Positions 15,887-23,653 of a DNA stretch of 64,000 bases are shown piece by piece. Position 1 is the first letter of the stretch. Each line of letters begins with the position of its first letter. Origin of the DNA: Terriglobia bacterium (GTDB taxonomy: Bacteria > Acidobacteriota > Terriglobia > Terriglobales > Acidobacteriaceae); assembly GCA_020073465.1 (NCBI GenBank), contig JAIQFC010000011.1, positions 62,001 through 126,000 of the forward strand, in the 5' to 3' direction. The translations under genes and the position numbers were made by a program. The notes below the pieces were generated by a model. It was not told the DNA's origin. It ran no database searches and was given only the letters and a program-made list of their open reading frames with translations.

Positions 15887-16461
15887 TGAAAAAGCGACAA
15901 ACTGCAAAGCTGCTCAGCATGCCGAAGCGCCGGGGAACCCCGGCGTTCGCCGTCGAATCGCGGATCCTGTTCCTGCGCCAGCAGAGAATCATTCTCGATG
16001 CACACCTGGCTGAACTCTATGGTGTTCCGGTGCGGCAGCTAAACCAGCAAGTCAAACGCAACCAGGAACGATTCCCCGCGGACTTCGTGTTCCAACTCAC
16101 GACCAAGGAACAAGCAGTTTTGAGATCACAAATTGTGATCTCAAAGAGAGGGCGAGGTGGACGGCGATACCGTCCGTTTGCATTCACGGAACATGGTGCG
16201 ATTATGGCCGCCACCGTGCTCAATTCCGAGCGGGCAGTGCAGATGAGCGTATTTGTGGTGCGCGCGTTCGTGCGATTACGCGAGATGCTGGCCACCAACC
16301 GCCGCCTTGCCGCTAAGATCGGCGAGCTCGAAGACCGTCTGGGCACGCACGACTCCGTGATTCAGGAACTGATTGAAGCCATCAAGGAACTCATGACGCC
16401 TGAGGAGGCGCCCCGCGCCCGCATTGGATTTCAACTTCCCCCAGCCAAGGCAAAAGGATGA
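15886..16461 (+). CDS. ORF6N-domain DNA-binding protein
   Basis: A 191-residue protein. The ORF6N domain occupies about residues 12-120: SRILFLRQQRIILDAHLAEL, the helix LYGVPVRQLNQQVKRNQERF, then RSQIVISKRGRGGRRYRPFA and FTEHGAIMAATVL. A C-terminal coiled-coil region follows (LAAKIGELEDRLGTHDSVIQ). ORF6N proteins occur in phages and as solitary chromosomal genes and are taken to bind DNA; no target is established here. The ATG at 15886 forms the end of a 29-bp palindrome. A related palindrome copy inside the gene encodes VLRSQIVISK. No other phage gene is near. Confidence 0.8.
   Translation: MKKRQTAKLLSMPKRRGTPAFAVESRILFLRQQRIILDAHLAELYGVPVRQLNQQVKRNQERFPADFVFQLTTKEQAVLRSQIVISKRGRGGRRYRPFAFTEHGAIMAATVLNSERAVQMSVFVVRAFVRLREMLATNRRLAAKIGELEDRLGTHDSVIQELIEAIKELMTPEEAPRARIGFQLPPAKAKG
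16118..16145. repeat. Second exact copy of the ORF6N palindrome, inside the coding region
   Basis: 28 bases identical to 15858-15885, 260 bp downstream and in a different reading phase. Here it encodes the conserved-looking LRSQIVIS segment of the ORF6N domain. Confidence 0.85.
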
Positions 16462-16531
16462 TCGGAGATACCGTTAGCTGCAGGCGAGCGCTGAGTGTCC
16501 ACACCACACGGCCTCTGATACACTGGCGCGC

Positions 16532-17476
16532 ATGAATGGCACGACACGCAGAGAGTTTCTTGCGCACGGAACATGTGCTGCGGCAGGGATTGGGCTACTG
16601 CCTTCTTTCTTGCGAGCCGCAGCAACTTCTCAGCCCGCGTTCACGTTTCCTTCTGCGCCGCGCGAACGCGTGGCGGTCGCCTCCTATCCTTTCCGGGAGT
16701 TCATTGCAGGGGGGGAGCATAAGAGCGGCAATCCGACCATCGAACTGAAAGACTTTGCGACACACGTCGTAGAGAAATTCAAGGTTCGCCGGATTGAGCC
16801 CTGGTCAGCACACTTTCCGTCGACTGATGCCAAGTATCTTGCGGAGTTACGGGCTGCGGTCGAGAAGGCGGGTGCGGGCATCGCGAATATTGCAGTTGAC
16901 GGGGATAATAGCCCTTACGCGTCGGACCGCGTTGAACGCGAGAAAGCCATCGCCTTCAGCAAGCAGTGGGTTGACGTGGCGGCAGCGATCGGATCGCCGA
17001 GCGTTCGCACCAACATTCCTCAGGCGAAGGATGCAAAACCGGATGCCGGACGTCTGGCGGAGAGCCTGCGGCAGGTGGTTGACTACGCGTCGTCGAAGAA
17101 TGTTGTCGTGCACCTGGAGAATGACAATCCGGTGAGTGAGGATCCGTTCTTCCTGGTGCAGGTAATCGAGAAGGTCGACAGCCCATGGCTGCACCCATTG
17201 CCGGATTTCGGCAATACACTCAACGCGCATGACGAGGACTATGCGTACCGCGCGATTGACGCCATGTTCGCGCATGCCTATGGCATTTGCCATGTGAAGG
17301 ATGGCGAGGTCAACCAGCAAGGGAAGGCCACGCACGTGGATCTGGCGCGAACATTTGGAATCTTGAACAAGCACGGGTATAAGGGCTTCTGCTCGATCGA
17401 GTACGACGCGCCTGGTGATCCGTACAAGGCGACGGCGGACTTGGTGGAGAAGACAGTAGGATTCCTTTCGAAATAG
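16532..17476 (+). CDS. Tat-exported sugar phosphate isomerase/epimerase-family TIM-barrel protein
   Basis: A 314-residue protein with a Tat signal (TTRREFLAHG, hydrophobic stretch to about residue 31) and a xylose-isomerase-like TIM barrel: IEPWSAHFPS, LENDNPVSEDP, HVKDGEVNQQGKATHVDL, GFCSIEYDAPGDPY, with acidic and His residues suited to a divalent metal. Proteins of this class linked to GMC dehydrogenases have been found to isomerise or cleave 3-keto sugars. That matches its position directly before a GMC small subunit and large subunit. Function on a keto-glycoside is inference. Confidence 0.7.
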   Translation: MNGTTRREFLAHGTCAAAGIGLLPSFLRAAATSQPAFTFPSAPRERVAVASYPFREFIAGGEHKSGNPTIELKDFATHVVEKFKVRRIEPWSAHFPSTDAKYLAELRAAVEKAGAGIANIAVDGDNSPYASDRVEREKAIAFSKQWVDVAAAIGSPSVRTNIPQAKDAKPDAGRLAESLRQVVDYASSKNVVVHLENDNPVSEDPFFLVQVIEKVDSPWLHPLPDFGNTLNAHDEDYAYRAIDAMFAHAYGICHVKDGEVNQQGKATHVDLARTFGILNKHGYKGFCSIEYDAPGDPYKATADLVEKTVGFLSK

Positions 17477-17499
17477 AGTAGGTTCCAGGCTGACCAAAC

Positions 17500-18108
17500 A
17501 TGGCAGGACAAGGCATCGAACGGCGGGAAGTGTTGCGGATTCTGGCGACAGCGGCAGCGGCCGCGCAGTTTCCCGGATTCAGCAAATGGGCGTTTGCCTG
17601 CGGGCACGTGGGCAATGGGGCTGCGCAGATCAAGCCGGCAGCCTACCGTCCGCAGTTTTTCATGGCGCAGGAGTACGCGACGGTGGAGCGGCTGGCGGAG
17701 ATGATTCTCCCAACCGATGGCACTCCCGGAGCGAAAGAGGCTGGCGTCGCCGAGTTCATTGATTTCATGGTCTCCCGCGATACGGAAGTACAGTACAGGT
17801 TCCGTACCGGGCTGACTTGGTTGAACGCGCACAGCGAACGCGCATTCGGGCAACCGTTTGTCGAACTCACTCCAGACCAGCAGACGGCGGTGCTGGAACC
17901 GCTCGCATATAAGGACAAGGCGCGTCCGGGCGAGGAAGACGGACGCAGTTTCTTCAAGGTGGTGCGTGAATTCACGGTGACCGGCTTCTATACCAGCGAG
18001 GTCGGATACAAGGCTCTGGACCATCCGGCTCTGAAGTTCTATTCGGAGTCGCCGGAGTGTCCGCATAAGGACGATCCCGAGCATCTGCATCTTTCTCGTA
18101 CAAGCTGA
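17500..18108 (+). CDS. Gluconate 2-dehydrogenase subunit 3-family protein (Tat-exported small subunit)
   Basis: A 202-residue small subunit with a Tat signal (ERREVLRILATAAAAAQF). The family motif YATVERLAEMILPTDGTPGA is followed by GVAEFIDFMV and FFKVVREFTVTGFYTSEVGY. Such subunits bind a membrane- or periplasm-facing GMC dehydrogenase and carry it through the Tat system, because the catalytic subunit has no signal of its own. The catalytic subunit is encoded 43 bp downstream. Confidence 0.85.
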   Translation: MAGQGIERREVLRILATAAAAAQFPGFSKWAFACGHVGNGAAQIKPAAYRPQFFMAQEYATVERLAEMILPTDGTPGAKEAGVAEFIDFMVSRDTEVQYRFRTGLTWLNAHSERAFGQPFVELTPDQQTAVLEPLAYKDKARPGEEDGRSFFKVVREFTVTGFYTSEVGYKALDHPALKFYSESPECPHKDDPEHLHLSRTS

Positions 18109-18151
18109 GATCAGGATTCAAGGATCCAACTTCGAGAGCGACGTCAAGACT

Positions 18152-19819
18152 ATGGCCAAACAAGTTTTCGATGTGATCGTGATCGGAACCGGCGCCGGCG
18201 GCGGCATGGCGATCAAGACCTTGTGCGAGGCGGGGCTGAAGGTGTGTGCGCTGAATGCCGGACGCAAGCTTGATCCGGAAAAGGACTTTCGCTACCACCG
18301 CATGCCCTGGGAGATGAAGTTCCGCGGACTCGACGATCCCAAGCATCGCAGCGAGTCCTACGGCTACATGGACAACGAATACACGAAAGCGGCCTGGGAG
18401 CACGAGATTCCGTTCACCACAGCTCCGGGGACCAAGTGGATGTGGCCGCGCTGCTTTGCGGTTGGGGGAAAGACGAATTTCTGGGGGCGCAGCTCGGCGC
18501 GGTTTGGCGACATTGACTTCCGGGCGGCCTCACTTGACGGCTATGACGTCGACTGGCCCGTCACTTACGACGAGATTGCGCCGTACTACACGCGTGTGGA
18601 AAAGATGATTGGCGTGGCCAGCACGGCGCAGAACCGGCCGAGCAATCCGGATGGCTCGTATTTGCCACCGATGAATTTCCGCTGCATCGACCGGATTCTC
18701 GAAGCTGGAGCCAGGAAAGTCGGTGTGCCGTACCTGCATGACCGGATTGCGCAACTGACCCAGGAGCATGAAGGACATCCCGCGTGCCACTTCTGCGGGG
18801 AGTGCACCACGGGGTGCGACGTGGGCGCATTCTTCTCGACACCGTATTTTCTTCTGCCCAAAGCGGAGGCGACGAAGAATCTGGAACTGAGAACCGACGC
18901 GCTGGCGAAAAACATCCTTGTCGACGACAACGGGCAAGCAGCGGGAGTGGCCTACATCGACCGCAAGACCAAACACGAGGTGGAAGTGTATGGGCGCGCG
19001 GTCGTGGTGGCAGCGTCGTGCGTGGAATCTTCGCGGATCATGCTGAATTCGAAATCACGACACTGGCCGAATGGAATTGCCAACTCGAGCGGACAGCTGG
19101 GGCGCAACCTCTGCGATCATTTGTACGGAGAAACCGCTCGCGGATATCTGCCTCAACTTCTGGGCCAGCCCAGTTTTCCCGATCATGTTTCCGACAGCAC
19201 GATCGCGTGGCTGCCGCGCTGGCAAAACCTGAAAGACCCGCATGAAGAGAAATTCGTTCGCGGGTACGCGCTCTATCCCGACGGCGGCTGCGCGGATTTT
19301 CCGTGGTATGCCAACGATCTCGATGGTTTCGGGTCATCGTTCAAGAAGGAGATCAAACGGCGCTTTCCGACGCCGGTGACCTTTGGCATACAGGCTCCTT
19401 CGCTGCGTTCGGACACGAACTATGTGGATCTTGATCCGGAGGTGAAGGATCCTTACGGCATTCCCGTGGCGCGCCTGCACTTTCAATGGGACGAAAACGT
19501 GCTGAAGATGTGGGAGCATGCGAAGCAGGTCTCGGCCGAAATAATTCGCGCGGCCGGTGGCGTGGTGGAAGGGGCAGGGGAAGCGCCGGAAGTTCCCGGC
19601 TACAGCCTGCATGAAACCGGTACATGCCGCATGGGGAATGATCCCAAGAATTTTGTGACCAACCGCTTCGGGCAGACGCACGACGTGCCGAATCTGTACG
19701 TGTGCGACGCGAGTGTTTTTCTCGGCTGCACCGACAAGACCACCACGATCTCCATTCTGACGTTTTCGCTGAGGACCTCCGAGCGTCTGATCGAAAACTT
19801 ACGGCGAGGCGAGCACTAG
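18152..19819 (+). CDS. GMC-family FAD-dependent sugar dehydrogenase, catalytic subunit
   Basis: A 555-residue GMC oxidoreductase. The FAD dinucleotide fold is VIGTGAGGGMA (residues 10-20) and the C-terminal signature is HETGTCRMGNDPKN followed by NLYVCDASVFLGCTDKTTTI. Cysteines C212, C218 and C222 (with C215) in PACHFCGECTTGCDVGA have the C-x5-C-x3-C spacing of the 3Fe-4S ligands in bacterial FAD-glucose dehydrogenase alpha subunits. No signal peptide is present, so it is probably co-exported with the small subunit upstream. The trio resembles glucoside 3-dehydrogenase systems; the electron acceptor (a c-type cytochrome) is not encoded here. Confidence 0.8.
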   Translation: MAKQVFDVIVIGTGAGGGMAIKTLCEAGLKVCALNAGRKLDPEKDFRYHRMPWEMKFRGLDDPKHRSESYGYMDNEYTKAAWEHEIPFTTAPGTKWMWPRCFAVGGKTNFWGRSSARFGDIDFRAASLDGYDVDWPVTYDEIAPYYTRVEKMIGVASTAQNRPSNPDGSYLPPMNFRCIDRILEAGARKVGVPYLHDRIAQLTQEHEGHPACHFCGECTTGCDVGAFFSTPYFLLPKAEATKNLELRTDALAKNILVDDNGQAAGVAYIDRKTKHEVEVYGRAVVVAASCVESSRIMLNSKSRHWPNGIANSSGQLGRNLCDHLYGETARGYLPQLLGQPSFPDHVSDSTIAWLPRWQNLKDPHEEKFVRGYALYPDGGCADFPWYANDLDGFGSSFKKEIKRRFPTPVTFGIQAPSLRSDTNYVDLDPEVKDPYGIPVARLHFQWDENVLKMWEHAKQVSAEIIRAAGGVVEGAGEAPEVPGYSLHETGTCRMGNDPKNFVTNRFGQTHDVPNLYVCDASVFLGCTDKTTTISILTFSLRTSERLIENLRRGEH

Positions 19820-19877
19820 CCTTTGTAGTCCGATAACCGGTCAGTTCAAGAGATAACCTACGGACAGGAAGGGCACC

Positions 19878-20582
19878 ATGGGCGACATCACGATCCCGGT
19901 GAATTCCGGCGATTTGCCGGTATTCGTTGCCATTCCCGAGCAGGTTTCGCCGTGGCCCGGCGTGGTAGTACTCCACGACGCCGGCGGCATGAAGGAAGAT
20001 CTGCGAAATCAGACACGATGGCTGGCACGGGAAGGATTCCTGGCCGCGGCACCAAACCTGTACTTTCGCGGCCCAATGATGAAATGCCTGTTTGCCATCG
20101 CGCGAGACTTGAAGGCACGGCGCGGTCCGACCTACGACGACGTGGAGGCTGTCCGCGCGTGGCTAGTTCGGCAACAGGGATGCACGGGCAAGATTGGCGT
20201 TATCGGGTTTTGCATGGGAGGCGGGGTCGCGCTCTTACTCGCGCCGGGTTATGGATTCGGAGCGGCGAGCGTGAATTATGGCGGGCCGTTGCCGAATGAT
20301 GCTGAGACCTTTCTTGCGAGGGCATGCCCGATTGTCGCGAGCTATGGAGCCAGGGACCACTGGAACCGGGGCGTCGCGCAGAAGTTAGAGCAGACGCTCA
20401 CGGCGGCAGGCATCGCGCACGACGTGAAAGAGTATCCGGAAGCGGGCCACTCGTTTCTCAACAGTCATGGCACGTTGTTCTTCAAGGCGCTGCGTGTAAT
20501 TCACATTGGGTATGATCCACCAGCAGCAGAAGATGCGCGGAGAAGGATCGTAAGCTTTTTTCAGCAGCATTTGAACAGTTAG
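19878..20582 (+). CDS. Dienelactone hydrolase-family alpha/beta hydrolase
   Basis: A 234-residue alpha/beta hydrolase. The nucleophile elbow is GFCMGGG (Cys as nucleophile, typical of dienelactone hydrolases), the acid is in SYGARDHWN and the histidine in YPEAGHSFLN. WPGVVVLHDAGGMKEDLRNQ is the usual oxyanion-side strand. Its natural substrate is unknown; it follows the sugar-oxidation trio by about 60 bp and may be co-transcribed. RBS GGAAGGGCACC precedes the ATG. Confidence 0.8.
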   Translation: MGDITIPVNSGDLPVFVAIPEQVSPWPGVVVLHDAGGMKEDLRNQTRWLAREGFLAAAPNLYFRGPMMKCLFAIARDLKARRGPTYDDVEAVRAWLVRQQGCTGKIGVIGFCMGGGVALLLAPGYGFGAASVNYGGPLPNDAETFLARACPIVASYGARDHWNRGVAQKLEQTLTAAGIAHDVKEYPEAGHSFLNSHGTLFFKALRVIHIGYDPPAAEDARRRIVSFFQQHLNS

Positions 20583-20659
20583 GGCGGTGGTCAGTGGACG
20601 CCTGGCGTGCGAATCGTGCCGTGACTGAGAAAATCCCAGAAAGAGCAGGTGAGTAGCGC

Positions 20660-21883
20660 GTGCCTGAGGCACAGGAAAGATCAACTCAGGTCTCTGCTTC
20701 GCTCGGAGTACGTCTGCGAGAGCTCGCTGCGCTGTTTCTCAAACTCGGGACCATCAGCTTTGGCGGACCGGCGGCGCACATCGCGCTGATGGAGACGGAA
20801 GTTGTCCGCAAACGGCAATGGCTGACGCGGCAGCAGTTTCTCGACATGCTCGGCGCCGCGAACCTGGTCCCGGGGCCGACTTCCACCGAGATGGCGATCA
20901 GTACCGGCTTCGTGCGGGCGGGCTGGGTGGGACTATGCGTGGCGGGCGCGAGCTTCATTCTGCCAGCGGCATTGATCACCGGAGCATTCGCCTGGACGTA
21001 CGTGCGATTCGGTGCGCTGCCTCAAGCTGGATCAGTGCTGGCGGGAATCAAGCCAGCAGTGATTGCTGTGATTGCCATCGCTACCTCGCGACTCGGCCGG
21101 TCTGCGGTTCGAAACGTGATCCTCGCCGCGCTTGGCGTTGTGGCACTGGCTGCATTCTTTCTGAAGCTGAGTCCGATCGCGATTCTGTTCGGGGGAGGCG
21201 TCGCCGGCATGGTCATTGGCCGCGCCGCCGAACGTCGAAAAGCGTCTCCGGCGGCAAAGGCGTCCTCGGGATTGCTTGCGACGAAGGCCAGTCTGCTCTC
21301 GTTGAAAAAGGTGCTGATCCTGTTTGCGGTTCCCGCCGCAGTCGTTCCTGTGGCGAAGGTTCCTCTGGTGAGGATTGCGCTTTTCTTTCTGAAGGTGGGC
21401 GCCGTGCTTTATGGCGGCGGGTACGTCTTGCTCGCCTTTCTGGAGCAGGGGCTAATCCACCAGCATGCGTGGCTCACCCAACAGCAACTGCTGGATGCGG
21501 TCGCGATCGGGCAATTCACGCCCGGACCGGTACTCTCCAGTGCGACGTTCATCGGATACATTCTCGGGGGCGTGCCGGGTGCCGCGGTGGCGACGGCGGC
21601 CATCTTCCTTCCATCGTTCTTCTATGTGGCGCTGCTGGCTCCGGTCCTGTTCAAGTTGCGGCAGTCGCCCTGGCTGGCGGCCATCCTCGACTCCGTGAAC
21701 GTGTGTGCGGTGGCGTTGATGGGTGGAGTCACAGTGAGGCTTGCTGCGGATGCGCTGCGCGGATGGCCGGCGTGGGTGATTGCAGTGGCTGCGCTCGCGT
21801 GTCTGTGGAGATGGAAGCTGAATCCAGCCTGGGTGGTGCTGGGCGGCGGGCTTGCGGGACTGGCGCTGGCCGCAGTGCGGTGA
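20660..21883 (+). CDS. chrA: Chromate transporter, ChrA family (long, two-domain form)
   Basis: A 407-residue inner-membrane protein with two homologous CHR domains. Each begins with the family pattern FLKLGTISFGGPAAHIALME (first, ~28-47) and FLKVGAVLYGGGYVLLAF (second, ~240-260). The matching NLVPGPTSTEMAI and GQFTPGPVLSSATFIGY loops are present. About ten to twelve hydrophobic segments are visible. ChrA proteins export chromate by a proton-driven mechanism; homologues may carry other anions. The start is GTG at 20660. No chrB regulator is adjacent. Confidence 0.85.
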   Translation: MPEAQERSTQVSASLGVRLRELAALFLKLGTISFGGPAAHIALMETEVVRKRQWLTRQQFLDMLGAANLVPGPTSTEMAISTGFVRAGWVGLCVAGASFILPAALITGAFAWTYVRFGALPQAGSVLAGIKPAVIAVIAIATSRLGRSAVRNVILAALGVVALAAFFLKLSPIAILFGGGVAGMVIGRAAERRKASPAAKASSGLLATKASLLSLKKVLILFAVPAAVVPVAKVPLVRIALFFLKVGAVLYGGGYVLLAFLEQGLIHQHAWLTQQQLLDAVAIGQFTPGPVLSSATFIGYILGGVPGAAVATAAIFLPSFFYVALLAPVLFKLRQSPWLAAILDSVNVCAVALMGGVTVRLAADALRGWPAWVIAVAALACLWRWKLNPAWVVLGGGLAGLALAAVR

Positions 21884-21962
21884 GGATCTAACAATTGTCT
21901 CTCGTCTTTGCGATTCGTTTTTTCTTCGCCTTTTTCCAACTCTTATGGTACACGTATAAACC

Positions 21963-22562
21963 ATGCGAAAGGCCGTGATCCACCTCAAGAAGAGTGACCC
22001 CGTGATGCGCGGCATTATCGAGCGCGTCGGGCCGTGCCGCATGGAGTTTGGTCCACCCGAATTTCACAGCCTGGCCGAGGCGATTGTCTACCAGCAGTTG
22101 AATGGCAAGGCGGCGGTGACCATCTTCAAGCGGTTTGCCGCGTTGGCAGGAGAACCGCTCACACCCGAAGGCATCCTGAAGCTTACGGATGCGCAGATGC
22201 GCAGCGTGGGGCTGTCGAAGCAGAAATCGGCGTATCTGAAAGACCTGGCTGCGAAGACTTCGGCTGGTCTGCTCGACTTCGCGAGGTTGCCGGAACTGCC
22301 GGATGAAGAAGTGATCAAGCATCTGACGCAGGTAAAGGGCATCGGAGTGTGGACGGCGCAGATGTTCCTGATGTTCACGCTGAAACGCGAGAATGTATTG
22401 CCTACTGGGGACTATGGCGTGCAGGCGGCGATCAGGAAACACTACCGCAAACGTAAGATGCCCAAGCCGGACGTGATGGAGAAGATTGCGCGGCCGTGGG
22501 CTCCCTATCGAAGCGTGGCGTGCTGGTATTTGTGGCGGAGCCTGGATATCAAAACCCTTTAA
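21963..22562 (+). CDS. HhH-GPD DNA glycosylase (3-methyladenine DNA glycosylase II / AlkA-like)
   Basis: A 199-residue base-excision repair glycosylase: the HhH hairpin LTQVKGIGVWTA at 121-132 and the catalytic Asp D150 in LPTGDYGVQAA. The N-terminal AlkA extension is missing, so it is a short AlkA/Mpg2-type enzyme for alkylated purines. The TAA stop (22560-22562) is part of the TTTAACCACAGAGG repeat that opens the following GxxExxY cassette. Confidence 0.85.
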   Translation: MRKAVIHLKKSDPVMRGIIERVGPCRMEFGPPEFHSLAEAIVYQQLNGKAAVTIFKRFAALAGEPLTPEGILKLTDAQMRSVGLSKQKSAYLKDLAAKTSAGLLDFARLPELPDEEVIKHLTQVKGIGVWTAQMFLMFTLKRENVLPTGDYGVQAAIRKHYRKRKMPKPDVMEKIARPWAPYRSVACWYLWRSLDIKTL

Positions 22563-22580
22563 CCACAGAGGGCACAGAGG
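22558..22580 (+). repeat. Left terminal inverted repeat of GxxExxY cassette 1
   Basis: 23 bp beginning TTTAACCACAGAGG. The reverse complement at 23168-23190 matches at 22 of 23 positions. It starts at the stop codon of the alkA-like gene. Confidence 0.85.
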
Positions 22581-22616
22581 AGCACAGGGATTACGCAGGG
22601 ATCCTCGGTGAAGTTC

Positions 22617-22982
22617 TCATCTTTCCCACCCTGTGCCGTCGACCATTCGCTTGATGCCGTCGCGGAGATGGGCCACATGAAAGTTGATCAGCAGGCCGAC
22701 ATTTCTGCCGCTCAGGCGTATGTACGATAGAAGCTGCGCCTGGTGCACAGGGTGGATCGCCTCGACACATTTGATCTCGACGATAACAAGGTCTTCAACG
22801 ATCAAGTCAATGCGGTAACCGAGATCGATCTTCTCCCCGTCGTAAACAACGGGAAGTCCGACTTGATTTGCGACACTCAGGCCTTGTTTGCGGAGCTCGT
22901 GCAGGAGGCAGGCCTCGTAGGCGCTCTCGAGCAGCCCTGGTCCTAGCTGCGAGTGGACCTTCATAGCGGCCGCGACGATCAT
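22617..22982 (-). CDS. GxxExxY protein (PD-(D/E)XK nuclease-fold family), copy 1
   Basis: A 121-residue protein of the GxxExxY family: G16-LL-E19-SA-Y22 in GPGLLESAYE. A PD-(D/E)XK-like core follows with D59 (LGYRIDLIV), E69 and K71 (VIVEIKCVE), then LLSYIRLSGRNVGLLINFHV. The in-frame sequence upstream of the ATG (…RANRITG) still resembles the family's N-terminus but has no start codon, so the 5' end may be eroded. The family's biological role is not established. It is oriented opposite to both neighbours and lies between 23-bp inverted repeats, making a 633-bp cassette. Confidence 0.85.
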   Translation of the reverse strand: MIVAAAMKVHSQLGPGLLESAYEACLLHELRKQGLSVANQVGLPVVYDGEKIDLGYRIDLIVEDLVIVEIKCVEAIHPVHQAQLLSYIRLSGRNVGLLINFHVAHLRDGIKRMVDGTGWER

Positions 22983-23124
22983 GCCGGTGATACGGTTCGC
23001 GCGTGGAGCCGCAAGCGATAACTGGCCTGGCCATGGAGGTCCTCTTCAGGATCACATCTACCAGCCGGAGGACGATTCTTCTGTGATCTTTGAACATCGA
23101 CTTCACGGTTGCCTCTGGAAAACC

Positions 23125-23190
23125 TTTAAGCACAGAGGATCACAGAGGCTCTACGTTCCCCTGTGATCCTCTGTGTCCTCTGTGGTTAAA
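23125..23190. repeat. Right end of GxxExxY cassette 1: nested hairpin plus terminal repeat
   Basis: The left arm (23125-23148) is TTTAAGCACAGAGGATCACAGAGG-like. The right arm (23160-23190) is its near complement, ending CCTCTGTGGTTAAA. The last 23 bases (23168-23190) are the inverted partner of 22558-22580. The element ends 9 bp before the icmB start codon. Confidence 0.85.
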
Positions 23191-23199
23191 TGGTTTGCG

Positions 23200-23619
23200 A
23201 TGGCTGATCCGAAGATTCGTGTGCTAGTTGCCAAGCCGGGGCTTGACGGGCATGACCGTGGAGCCAAGGTGATTGCCCGCGCGCTGCGCGATGCCGGCAT
23301 GGAAGTCATCTACACCGGCCTGCGGCAGACGCCGGAGATGATCGTCAGCGCGGCCCTGCAGGAAGATGTGCAGGTGATCGGGCTGTCGATTCTGTCAGGA
23401 GCGCACAATGCGATTGTGCCGCGGGTGATGGACCTGCTCGAGCAGAACAAGATGGACGATGTGATGGTGCTGGTGGGCGGAATCATTCCTGACCAGGATG
23501 TCGCTGGGCTGAGGAAGGCGGGTGTTGCGGCGATCTTCCAACCGGGAACGGCGATGGATGACATCGTGAAGTTCATCCGAGCCAATGTGAAGGGTCAGGG
23601 CGTTCCGGCGGGGGGTTAG
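23200..23619 (+). CDS. icmB: B12-binding small subunit of the acyl-CoA mutase
   Basis: A 139-residue cobalamin-binding Rossmann domain. D-x-H-x-x-G at 16-21 (GLDGHDRG) supplies the lower-ligand histidine H18; SIL and GGIIPDQD later in the fold fit the family. It completes the split mutase whose large subunit is 7.4 kb upstream. The start at 23200 gives [19 protein letters not shown], typical of the family; upstream in-frame codons lie in the repeat. Its leader has been replaced by the repeat element, so its promoter and RBS are unclear. No MeaB-type GTPase chaperone is in the window. Confidence 0.85.
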   Translation: MADPKIRVLVAKPGLDGHDRGAKVIARALRDAGMEVIYTGLRQTPEMIVSAALQEDVQVIGLSILSGAHNAIVPRVMDLLEQNKMDDVMVLVGGIIPDQDVAGLRKAGVAAIFQPGTAMDDIVKFIRANVKGQGVPAGG

Positions 23620-23653
23620 ACAATCAGCCACGTTCCGATTCTCACCTGACCGC

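Noticed and set aside
14893-16005. A 370-codon minus-strand frame across the mutase end and ORF6N start
   Set aside because: It is a shadow of two genes with strong family matches on the plus strand.
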